From contig JACKKZ010000008.1 in the NCBI GenBank assembly GCA_024236195.1, forward strand, positions 1 through 64,000: a stretch of 64,000 nucleotides of DNA, given 5' to 3'. Shown piece by piece: positions 33,487 through 40,560 of this stretch. A model generated the notes under the pieces. That model ran no database searches, was not told the origin of the DNA, and saw only the letters and a list, made by a program, of their open reading frames with translations. The position numbers were made by a program, and so were the translations under genes. The first letter of the stretch is position 1, and every line of letters begins with the position of its first letter. Source of the DNA: Sphingomonadaceae bacterium (lineage in GTDB: Bacteria; Pseudomonadota; Alphaproteobacteria; Sphingomonadales; Sphingomonadaceae).

Positions 33487-34343
33487 TGGTCCAAGTCCTT
33501 CTTCTTTCGCCGCGCGCCAGAGGCAGACTGGTCCCGAACACCGATATGGCGTTCCCAAAGGTCCGGCCTGCGTAACCGAGTATCGTCTTCGCTCCTTGCC
33601 TTGCGCCAAGCAGCGATTTTCGCATGATCCCCCGATCGCAGCACTTCAGGGATCGTGCGCCCTTCCCATTCCTGAGGTCGGGTATATTGAGGGTACTCCA
33701 GCAATCCTTCTTCAAAGGATTCCTCGGTACCGCTCGAAGCCGCGCCCATTACGCCGGGAAGCAGGCGAATGCAAGCGTCAAGAATCATCAGCGCGGCAGG
33801 TTCCCCGCCAGACAGGACGATGTCCCCCACGCTGACCTCTTCAATGGGCCGCGCGTCAAAAATCCGCTCGTCAAATCCCTCGAAGCGCCCACACAGGATA
33901 ATCACCCCCGGCCCCGCCGCCAGCTCCCGAATGCGCGCCTGCGTGATGGGTTTGCCACGCGGAGTCATGGCGAGGATGGGGCGAGGCAATAGCCCCTCCC
34001 CTTCAGGGGAGGGGTTGGGGTGGGGATTGTCGGGCGAGTGCTGTGCTTGAGCGACAGCCCCCACCCCCTCCGCTCCTGCGGTGCTCCTCCCCCTCCCCTG
34101 AAGGAGAGGGGGTGTTAGTGAATCCAAAGCCGCCGCCAGCACATCCGCCTTGAGCACCATCCCAGCCCCGCCGCCGGCCGGCGTGTCGTCCACCGTGCGG
34201 TGCTTGTCCGTGGCAAAATCGCGGATCTGGACAGTCTCGCAAGACCAGTCCCCCCGCTCCAGCGCGCGGCCAGCAAGCGAAATGCCGAGCGGTCCGGGAA
34301 ACATCTCGGGATAGAGAGTGAGAATGGTGGCGGCGAAGGTCAT
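33483..34343 (-). CDS. trmD: tRNA (guanine-37-N1)-methyltransferase with an in-frame insertion
   Basis: SPOUT methyltransferase that makes m1G37 to prevent frameshifting. TLYPEMFPGPLGISLAGRAL, HRTVDDTPAGGGAGMVLKAD, VIILCGRFEGFDERI and VSVGDIVLSGGEPAALMILDA are the family's SAM-knot and catalytic parts. Between about residues 76 and 118 sits an extra 43-residue Pro/Gly/Glu-rich stretch (LTPPLLQGRGRS ... NPHPNPSPEGEG) that replaces a short loop; it is the translation of a palindromic DNA repeat of exactly 129 bases. Frame is kept. 286 residues in all, versus about 240-250 usual. Overlaps a small membrane gene upstream and rplS downstream by four bases each. Confidence 0.93.
   Translation of the reverse strand: MTFAATILTLYPEMFPGPLGISLAGRALERGDWSCETVQIRDFATDKHRTVDDTPAGGGAGMVLKADVLAAALDSLTPPLLQGRGRSTAGAEGVGAVAQAQHSPDNPHPNPSPEGEGLLPRPILAMTPRGKPITQARIRELAAGPGVIILCGRFEGFDERIFDARPIEEVSVGDIVLSGGEPAALMILDACIRLLPGVMGAASSGTEESFEEGLLEYPQYTRPQEWEGRTIPEVLRSGDHAKIAAWRKARSEDDTRLRRPDLWERHIGVRDQSASGARRKKKDLDQ
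33990..34118. repeat. palindromic element inserted in frame in trmD
   Basis: TAGCCCCTCCCCTTCAGGGG and its partner CCTCCCCCTCCCCTGAAGGA form imperfect inverted ends of a 129-base element (43 codons) rich in C/G tracts. Its minus-strand translation is the foreign-looking segment of TrmD. The translated NPSPEGEG string is a well-known product of such intergenic repeats in proteobacteria. Confidence 0.75.
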
Positions 34344-34651
34344 TTTCTAGCGACAAATTTCAGGAATAGCCAAGAGACTATTGCCCCATAAACAAAGGCT
34401 AGCCCAGCCGTCCAATACAAGTCTGGCCACGCATACATTATGCAAACGGTATTACCTTTCGACATCATGCAGGGGTTGAGCGATCCAGTGCGAATTACCG
34501 CATAACCAATCCGGAGCATCCAAGGCAGGAGCATAACAAAGCCAGCCAATGCGACAATCCAGCGGAAGTGCTGCCCCCGCAACAGCCGGTTTGCTAGCCA
34601 CGCAGCGAGGATGGGCAGCAAGGCATAGAAAAGAAGAAAAGCAATAATCAT
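34340..34651 (-). CDS. small membrane protein upstream of trmD
   Basis: A 103-residue protein with hydrophobic segments at about 2-20, 28-49 and 76-98, so three membrane helices. Two Cys in PCMMSKGNTVCIMYAWP lie in the loop before the third helix and may pair. The start ATG 34651 precedes a hydrophobic run; the end overlaps trmD by four bases. No family known to me; an insertion in a translation operon that is elsewhere compact. Confidence 0.65.
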   Translation of the reverse strand: MIIAFLLFYALLPILAAWLANRLLRGQHFRWIVALAGFVMLLPWMLRIGYAVIRTGSLNPCMMSKGNTVCIMYAWPDLYWTAGLAFVYGAIVSWLFLKFVARK

Positions 34652-34667
34652 AGATGCCCCAGATCCA

Positions 34668-35051
34668 TCACACCGTCCAATTCTCAACCGTCAGCCCCGG
34701 CACATCGGCAAAATCAGCTTCATTATTCGTCACCAGCACCAGCCCCAGTGCCAGCGCATGGGCGGCGATCAGGTGGTCAAAGCGATGCCGATGGAAGGGA
34801 ACCTTTGCGACCGCATCCGCTGCGTTTCGATCAAACTCCAGCACCGGCACAATCCGGAAGAAACGCTCAACCAGCTCCAGCGATTTCCTATCAGCCGGAT
34901 CAAGTCCCCGGATCAATTCCGCATAGCATATCGCAGAAGTCACCACGGCACCCGGCACGCACGCTTCCACACGCTTACGCGCCCTGTCGGACAGTCCTTC
35001 GAGCAGATAAATGCAGATATTTGTGTCCAGTAAGGCTTGTGGTTCAGTCAC
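34668..35051 (-). CDS. vapC: VapC toxin (PIN domain)
   Basis: A 127-residue PIN ribonuclease toxin. D9 in ALLDTNICIYLLEG, Glu in CYAELIRGL, Asp in HRFDHLIAAHAL and the C-terminal TNNEADFADVPGLTVENWT are the active-site and closing motifs of the VapC class that cuts initiator tRNA, although target is not provable by reading. It overlaps the antitoxin end by eight bases. Second toxin-antitoxin pair of the window, inserted in the rimM-trmD interval. Confidence 0.92.
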   Translation of the reverse strand: MTEPQALLDTNICIYLLEGLSDRARKRVEACVPGAVVTSAICYAELIRGLDPADRKSLELVERFFRIVPVLEFDRNAADAVAKVPFHRHRFDHLIAAHALALGLVLVTNNEADFADVPGLTVENWTV

Positions 35052-35319
35052 GCTGTTTCAGCCGCTCGCCTGTCCAGTCAAGCTTGCGCTCTTCCAGCAT
35101 CCTGTCTGCCGACTGCAAGGGCTTCAACCCTGCCCCGGCACCGTAAACGCCGGACAAGTCGATCAAGCGCTTTTCTGCCGGTTTTTCACGGATGCGCAAT
35201 TCCCCTTCAACGCGTTCGACAACCCAGTCTTTTCCGGCCTCTACGCCCAATGCGGCCGGTATCCGGATCGCAACAGAGTTGCCGGACTTGAAGCTCCTGC
35301 AGTCATATTCCTTGCCCAT
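35044..35319 (-). CDS. vapB: VapB antitoxin (AbrB/MazE fold)
   Basis: A 91-residue antitoxin. CRSFKSGNSVAIRIPAALG is the swapped-hairpin AbrB DNA-binding motif, followed by an acidic/basic C-terminal tail that binds the toxin. ATG 35319 is chosen because the domain starts within a few residues and two GTATATAC operators lie just upstream. A longer frame to 35397 reads through those operators. Confidence 0.9.
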   Translation of the reverse strand: MGKEYDCRSFKSGNSVAIRIPAALGVEAGKDWVVERVEGELRIREKPAEKRLIDLSGVYGAGAGLKPLQSADRMLEERKLDWTGERLKQRD

Positions 35320-35329
35320 CACGGCCTCC

Positions 35330-35350
35330 GTATATACGGATTGTATATAC
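35330..35350. promoter_or_regulatory. paired VapB operator half-sites
   Basis: GTATATAC occurs at 35330-35337 and again at 35343-35350, each self-complementary, centred 13 bases apart and 11 bases before vapB. Paired palindromes of this type bind AbrB-fold VapB dimers, and they also resemble the promoter -10 box. Confidence 0.6.
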
Positions 35351-35375
35351 AAAAAGACTTCCCGAAAGGCAAGTG

Positions 35376-36200
35376 CTACCCCCCGCAACCACCGCAACCG
35401 CCGCCGCAGCCACCTCCTCCGTCGCCACCACCATCGCTGCCGCAGCTACCGCTATCGCCGCCGGTGCTGCTCTGGCGCATCGTATGGAAGTCGGAAAAAG
35501 GGGTGCCCACCAGCACAGCGGTTCCGAACAGCGCGACAGCCGTTGCCGTCTCCTCACCGGTGGGCGCGCGGCGCAGGCGATCAGATTGGCTTTGCGCATA
35601 TTTCACCGCTTCGATGCCGCCCTTGGTCGAGCGGTTCACATAGAAGAAGCGGACCAGCGCGATCAACGCGGTGATAATTAGCAGGATGGCGAGGAAGCCC
35701 ACCGGCTTGTCACGCGACAGGCCGATTTCCAGCTTCATATAGCCGAACACCATCAGCGCCAGATAGGGCAGCGTCTGGAAGATGCGCATCTGCCAGGCCG
35801 TGCCGCTCTCCATCATCTGCCCGCGATCAATCAGGCGCTGCTCGATCGCTTCCGAATCCAGCGCAATGGCCTTGCCGATATCGCCAAAGGAAATCGGCGC
35901 GACGAGATTGGATACTGCGCGTTCGGCGCTGCTTTTGGCCACTTGCGCCTTGCCCGGTGCCATCCGGCGCTTATCGAGCATTTCCAGCCCGCCACGCGCC
36001 AGCAGTGAGGACGCTACGACCTCGGCATGACGCTTTTTCCCGCCGGTAAGCACGGCCATTTCTTCGGGATCATCAATCCGCCGGGAATTGCCCTGCGGTC
36101 GCAGCCATGCCGGGATTGCAAAGCCTGCAGTGATCGCGCCGACAAGCAGGGCGACATAGAGCATCAGGAACGGGCCACCGGTCCAGTCAAAGGGATTCAT
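35376..36200 (-). CDS. TIGR04222-type membrane protein with Gly/Cys-rich tail
   Basis: A 274-residue protein with an N-terminal membrane segment (residues 9-30), a cytoplasmic stretch, then two membrane helices at about 145-162 and 170-190. The C-terminus after residue 240 is an almost pure Gly-Cys-Asp repeat (GGGCGGGCGGCGG), typical of TIGR04222 proteins. Function unknown; the tail may bind metal or be processed. Start overlaps the stop of the next upstream gene by one base (TGATG), so the two are coupled. Confidence 0.75.
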   Translation of the reverse strand: MNPFDWTGGPFLMLYVALLVGAITAGFAIPAWLRPQGNSRRIDDPEEMAVLTGGKKRHAEVVASSLLARGGLEMLDKRRMAPGKAQVAKSSAERAVSNLVAPISFGDIGKAIALDSEAIEQRLIDRGQMMESGTAWQMRIFQTLPYLALMVFGYMKLEIGLSRDKPVGFLAILLIITALIALVRFFYVNRSTKGGIEAVKYAQSQSDRLRRAPTGEETATAVALFGTAVLVGTPFSDFHTMRQSSTGGDSGSCGSDGGGDGGGGCGGGCGGCGG

Positions 36201-36757
36201 CAGCCAGTCACTCCCCACAACAGCACAGCGGCCAATCCTGCCGCTGCAAAGATGGCGATAGCATAGAACAATCTGCGGGGCAGAATAGTGACATCCACCG
36301 GATTGATCCGCACCCCGCGCGGATCGACCTGGAACCGGCGCTGGGCGGAGGGCCAGATATCGGCGGGTGGCACTTCACCAAAGGCCTCCTCATAGGCTTT
36401 GAGCGTCCCCGCATATTGGTCGTAGAAACGCGTACGATCATCCACTGTGCCCGTGGTAGGCCCGTGATGCAGCGGCGCGCCGAGCACCTGCGGGCAGAAA
36501 CGCTCCCAATAATCGCGGGTGTAGGTGAGGTGGAGGTGCCACGCCTGATCGACCGCGTCAGACGGCGTGACTTCATGCCCGGTAGTCAGCGCGAGGTAGC
36601 AGAAGCGCTTGTATTCCCAAACTACCCGCTCAGCGAAACCGGCGCTCCAGCGATTTTCGCGCGCCAGCCGGGCTGTAAAGGACAGCGGTGCGCCTTCTGG
36701 GCCTATGGAATAGCCGGAAAGGGCCTGCCAGCGGGGATCATCACCTGCGCTGGACAT
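36200..36757 (-). CDS. glycine-rich-domain-like protein, C-terminal anchor
   Basis: A 185-residue protein. Residues 20-120 carry EYKRFCYLAL and DAVDQAWHLHLTYTRDYWERFCPQVLG, the DxxWHxH pattern of the GRDP-like family (PF07173), and a single membrane helix is at the C-terminus (about 163-182), so a tail-anchored protein facing the cytoplasm. The His pair could bind metal. ATG 36757 gives a tidy start; upstream frame is antisense-like. Partner of the TIGR04222 gene in a two-gene unit often seen together. Confidence 0.7.
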   Translation of the reverse strand: MSSAGDDPRWQALSGYSIGPEGAPLSFTARLARENRWSAGFAERVVWEYKRFCYLALTTGHEVTPSDAVDQAWHLHLTYTRDYWERFCPQVLGAPLHHGPTTGTVDDRTRFYDQYAGTLKAYEEAFGEVPPADIWPSAQRRFQVDPRGVRINPVDVTILPRRLFYAIAIFAAAGLAAVLLWGVTG

Positions 36758-36764
36758 GACGCAA

Positions 36765-37112
36765 CTACTCAAATGCGTCCGAGGGCTGACCAGCCCCTCG
36801 TTTGGCTTCCCTCGCCCGCAGGAAGAAATAGGCCGCCGGGAAACCGAGCAGAACAGCAAACATTGCCCCGCCGACAAGAACCGCAAGGATGGCAATGATG
36901 CCTTCGGAGGAAAAGCCTGTCTCTGAGACAAGCGCTGCCAGCGGCACGGTGATTGGCAGGAAACCGGCGAACAATCCGGCCCAGACGGCGCGCAGTTTCC
37001 ATCGGGTTTGAGGCGTTATTGCCTCCAGCACGAAAGCGGCACCAATTGCCAATCCGGCGATCAGGGCAACCAGGAAAACAAGCCCGAAGAGCATGGAGAG
37101 AACACCAAACAT
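36765..37112 (-). CDS. membrane protein downstream of rimM
   Basis: A 115-residue protein with about three hydrophobic segments (8-28, 44-62, 72-98) and no catalytic motif. It follows rimM by three bases on the same strand, so it is probably translated with it. I do not recognise a family. Confidence 0.6.
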   Translation of the reverse strand: MFGVLSMLFGLVFLVALIAGLAIGAAFVLEAITPQTRWKLRAVWAGLFAGFLPITVPLAALVSETGFSSEGIIAILAVLVGGAMFAVLLGFPAAYFFLRAREAKRGAGQPSDAFE

Positions 37113-37115
37113 CGC

Positions 37116-37637
37116 CTAGATGTCGCAGAAATCGTCCGAGACTACCAGACGTTCTGCATCCCATTCAGGCACGGCATCAGCGTTCATCGGGATCATGAAG
37201 CGCTTGCCCCGTTTGCCGTCCACGCCGGGGCGTTCGATCTCGACAATGTCCTGCGCGCCGAAATTCTCGACTGCGATCACCGTGCCGAGGTCCTCGCCAC
37301 TGGTCGAAACGGCGGGCAAGCCGATCAAATCGGCGTGGTAATATTCGCCCTCTTCCAGTGCCGGTAGCGCGGAGCGTGGGACCGTCAGCGCGGTGCCGCG
37401 CAGCTTTTCCGCTTCGTTGCGACCATTGATGCCGTCAAAGCGGGCAATTGCCCCGCCCTTTCCGTCATCGCGGACCTTCTTGAGCGTTAGCTGGCCGTCC
37501 CCGCCCAAAATGCCGAAGGCGCGGTGGCCCTTGAGAGCCGCCACGCCTTCGCCAAACAGTTTGAGCCGGACTTCGCCCGCCACCCCATGCGCACCGGTAA
37601 TGGCCGCGAGCGTGACTTGCTTTTCAATCATACTCAT
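37116..37637 (-). CDS. rimM: 16S rRNA maturation factor RimM
   Basis: RimM binds the 30S head and S19 during maturation of 16S rRNA. VTLAAITGAHGVAGEVRLKLFGE opens the N-terminal beta barrel, and the PRC-barrel second half contains EGEYYHADLIGLPAVSTSGEDLGTVIAVENFGAQDIVEI. Length, 173 residues, is normal. ATG 37637 (MSMIEKQ) is used; ATG 37631 is two codons on. A palindromic element lies directly upstream, separating it from rpsP. Confidence 0.95.
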   Translation of the reverse strand: MSMIEKQVTLAAITGAHGVAGEVRLKLFGEGVAALKGHRAFGILGGDGQLTLKKVRDDGKGGAIARFDGINGRNEAEKLRGTALTVPRSALPALEEGEYYHADLIGLPAVSTSGEDLGTVIAVENFGAQDIVEIERPGVDGKRGKRFMIPMNADAVPEWDAERLVVSDDFCDI

Positions 37638-37642
37638 AGGTT

Positions 37643-37764
37643 GCAACCCCTCATCCAACTGCGACTAGGCGCTGCGCGCCAAGTCTCCATATCCTTCTCC
37701 CCAGGGGAGAAGGATGGCGTAGCTTGCTCCAGAAGGAGCTAGCAAAGCCCGGATGAGGGGCTAC
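37643..37764. repeat. 120-bp palindromic repeat, copy before rimM
   Basis: Ends GCAACCCCTCATCCA and CGGATGAGGGGCTAC are near-inverse, and the centre holds ATCCTTCTCCCC/GGGGAGAAGGAT. The whole 122-base unit is related to that at 44392-44511 and fills the rpsP-rimM gap. Confidence 0.7.
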
Positions 37765-37777
37765 GACCTCGATCCCA

Positions 37778-38260
37778 TCAGCCTTCAGTCTGCTCTTCAG
37801 CAGCTTCCTCAGCAGCGGCCTCTTCAGCAGCCGGAGCTTCTTCAGCGGCAGCTTCTTCCACCACTGCTTCTTCAGCCGGTGCAGCGGCTTCTTCTTCCGC
37901 AGCCTTGGCAGCTTCGGCAGCTTCAGCGGCCTTTTCAGCCTTTTCTTCTGCGCGGGCCTTGGCAGCTTCGCCCGGTTCACCCTTCTTCGGGTTGTTGCGG
38001 GCAGCGCGTTCGAGGATGCCGGCAGCATCGAGGAAGCGGTGGACGCGGTCGGTCGGCTGTGCGCCAACGCTCAGCCAGTGGCGGGCGCGGTCTTCATTGA
38101 GCTTCACGCGTTCGCCCGAATCCTTGGGCAGCATCGGGTTATAGGTGCCGATCTGCTCAAGATACTTGCCGTCACGCGGGCTGCGCGTGTCCGACACGAC
38201 GATGCGATAGTAAGGACGCTTCTTCGCGCCACCGCGCGACAGACGAATTGCAACTGCCAT
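37778..38260 (-). CDS. rpsP: 30S ribosomal protein S16 with long Ala/Glu tail
   Basis: S16 is needed for 30S assembly. MAVAIRLSRGGAKKRPYYRIVVSDTRSPRDGKYLEQIGTYNP is standard, and the globular part ends near residue 80. Beyond residue 90 a tail of about 70 residues is almost wholly Ala and Glu (EEEAAAPAEEAVVEEAAAEE) and would be helical or disordered. Total 160 residues versus about 80 in E. coli; extended S16 tails are common in this order but this is a long one. First gene after ffh. Confidence 0.96.
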   Translation of the reverse strand: MAVAIRLSRGGAKKRPYYRIVVSDTRSPRDGKYLEQIGTYNPMLPKDSGERVKLNEDRARHWLSVGAQPTDRVHRFLDAAGILERAARNNPKKGEPGEAAKARAEEKAEKAAEAAEAAKAAEEEAAAPAEEAVVEEAAAEEAPAAEEAAAEEAAEEQTEG

Positions 38261-38295
38261 GTTATTCTACCTTTCCAAACAGAAATATCTGAAAA

Positions 38296-39770
38296 TCACT
38301 TCTTCTTGTTCATCAAATCCTGCAGTTCGCGGGATTGCGCCGCCACCGAGACGGGCAAACCGCCCATCCCGCCGCCGCCCATGCCAGCACCGCCACCACC
38401 AAGGCCCGGCATGGCAGCACCCATGCCGCCTTTGCCGAACAGGGCGCCAAGGCCCATGAGCCCGCCCATCTTCTTGATCTGCTTCATCGCGCGGCCCATT
38501 TCACGGTGCATCTTGAGGACCTTGTTCACGTCCTGCACCTGAGTGCCGCTACCTGCTGCCACGCGCTTTCTTGCGCTTGGCATTCATCAATGCCGGATTG
38601 GCGCGTTCGCTTGGGCGTCATCGAACCGATGATCGCATCCATATGGACCAGCACCTTGTCATCCATGCCGCTGGCCGCCATCGCCGCCTTGGCTTTCTTC
38701 ATGCCCGGCATCATGCCCGCAAGCATGCCCAGGCCGCCCATCTGCTGCATCTGTTTGAGCTGGGTGCGGAGGGTCGTTGAGATCGAACTGGCCCTGGCCA
38801 TGCGCTTTGGCGAGCGCTTCAGCCTCTTCTTCCTTGATGACCGTCGCGGCTTTTTCGACCAACGAAACGACATCGCCCATGCCGAGAATGCGATTGGCAA
38901 CCCGGCCGGTGGAAAGCTTCCAGCGCATCCAGCTTTCGCCCGTCCCGGCAAATTTGATCGGCTGGCCGGTGACATGGCGCATGGACAGCGCCGCACCGCC
39001 GCGCGCATCGCCATCCATCCGGGTCAGCACCACGCCGGTCAGCGGGACTTCGCCGCTAAAGCTCTGCGCAACATTGACCGCGTCCTGCCCGGTCAGGCTA
39101 TCGACCACCAGCAGCACTTCCGTAGGCGTGGAAACGCTGGCGACAGCCTTCATTTCCGCCATCAGCGCTTCATCGACATGCAGGCGGCCTGCAGTGTCGA
39201 GCAGCAGCACATCCACCGCCTGCAATTTCGCGCTATCAAGCGCGCGCCTCGCGATTTCGACCGGCTGCTGGCCAGCGACGATTGGCAGGGTTGCGATTCC
39301 TGCACCTGCTCGCCCAGCACGGCGAGCTGCTCCTGCGCGGCGGGGCGATTGACGTCGAGCGAGGCCATCATGGCCTTCTTGCCGTGCTTTTCCTTGATGA
39401 ACTTGGCGAGCTTAGCAGTGGTGGTCGTCTTACCGGAACCCTGCAGACCGACCATCATGATCACGACCGGCGGTTTGGCATCCAGCGTCAGGCCCGGCGT
39501 CTCTTCACCGCCGAGCATTTCGACCAGCTCGTCATTGACGATCTTGACGACCTGCTGCCCCGGAGTGACCGAGCGCAGGACTTCTTGCCCGATTGCCTTT
39601 CCGTGACTGCATCAATGAAGCGGCGGACAACCGGCAGCGCAACATCCGCTTCGAGCAGGGCCACGCGCACTTCGCGCATGGCATCGCGCACATCCTGTTC
39701 GGACAGCGCGCCACGGCCTCTTCAGGCGGTCAAAGACATTGCCGAGCCGGTCGGACAGATTGTCAAACAT
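38296..39770 (-). pseudogene. ffh: signal recognition particle protein Ffh, frameshifted
   Basis: Ffh binds 4.5S RNA and signal sequences during co-translational export. Pieces in order: MFDNLSDRLGNVFDRL at the ATG 39770, RDAMREVRVALLEADVALPVV, GTPase P-loop MMVGLQGSGKTTTTAKLA, VLLLDTAGRLHVDEALM, PLTGVVLTRMDGDARGG, GMGDVVSLVEKA, MPGMKKAKAAMAASGMDD and a C-terminal methionine/glycine-rich M domain ending QDLMNKKK. They fall in different frames: about six indels. The gene is essential in bacteria and no second copy is visible, so the breaks are almost certainly sequence errors. About 490 codons. Confidence 0.92.
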
Positions 39771-39821
39771 CGCCTACTCCAAACACCCTTCCAAAGCACC
39801 GCTTCCGGACTAAACGCGAAA

Positions 39822-39853
39822 ACGCCGGCGAACGAAAACTCGTTGGCCGGCGT
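39822..39853 (-). terminator. terminator after tRNA-Ala
   Basis: On the minus strand ACGCCGGCCAACGA, loop GTTT, TCGTTCGCCGGCGT then TTTTCG: a 14-base stem with one C-C mismatch and a T run, 40 bases past the tRNA. Confidence 0.8.
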
Positions 39854-39893
39854 GCGAATTTCAAACGTGAAACCCGATTCTTAAACAGTTGAA

Positions 39894-39970
<77 letters not shown>

Positions 39971-40076
39971 GTGCCATTCATGCAATACCCGGCACGGGAG
40001 CCGGAGGCCGCCATTTATGGATGGATCGGCCTGTTGGCAGGGGGATTTTCACCCCCTCGCAATTTTCTTGGACGAC

Positions 40077-40397
40077 CTAGTTATCATCATCCTTGTCGTC
40101 ATCAGACGTCTGGACACCGAGGTCGTCATCGCCGCCGAGATCGACATCATTGTCGGGCAGATCATCATCTTCGTCGATATCGTCGAGATCATCATCGGCC
40201 AGTCGGAATCCGCCTCGCCATCTTTCTTCTTGTCGTCTCTCTTCGAACGGGATCGGCTGTTTCGACTTCAGCACCGGCTCCGGATACCACTCTTCAGCGC
40301 ATTCGATGCACGTAACCGGCTCGTCATTGCCGAGATCATAGAAACGGGTGCCGCATTTCGGGCACGAACGCTTGGTGCCCCACTCTGGCTTGACCAT
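40077..40397 (-). CDS. TIGR02300 (FYDLN-acid) zinc-ribbon protein
   Basis: A 106-residue alphaproteobacterial family of unknown function. MVKPEWGTKRSCPKCGTRFYDLGNDEPVTCIECAEE holds the family's FYDL motif between two Cys-x2-Cys knuckles, a small zinc ribbon. The C-terminus is intensely acidic (DDDLDDIDEDDDLPDNDVD). ATG 40397 starts the motif. It sits beside tRNA-Ala and divergent from aroA, an arrangement also seen in relatives. Confidence 0.88.
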   Translation of the reverse strand: MVKPEWGTKRSCPKCGTRFYDLGNDEPVTCIECAEEWYPEPVLKSKQPIPFEERRQEERWRGGFRLADDDLDDIDEDDDLPDNDVDLGGDDDLGVQTSDDDKDDDN

Positions 40398-40560
40398 TGC
40401 AATTCTCAAAACTGTCCGCCCGAAAAGGGCAGAACGATAATTCTGTGCTTGATGGGATCGGATTCGTCCTGAATCAAGAGCGCGGCGCGCCTTGCCAGAA
40501 GCCATTGCCGCTGTCAAAGACGCCGCGCATTTCTCGCCAATCCAGCGAAAGCCACGCTTC

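Noticed and set aside
35370..35480. CRISPR-like short repeat
   Set aside because: It encodes the Gly/Cys-rich tail of the TIGR04222 protein; no spacer pattern.
37800..38000. Tandem DNA repeat
   Set aside because: The repetitive GCTTCTTC-like sequence is just the Ala/Glu codon run of the S16 tail.
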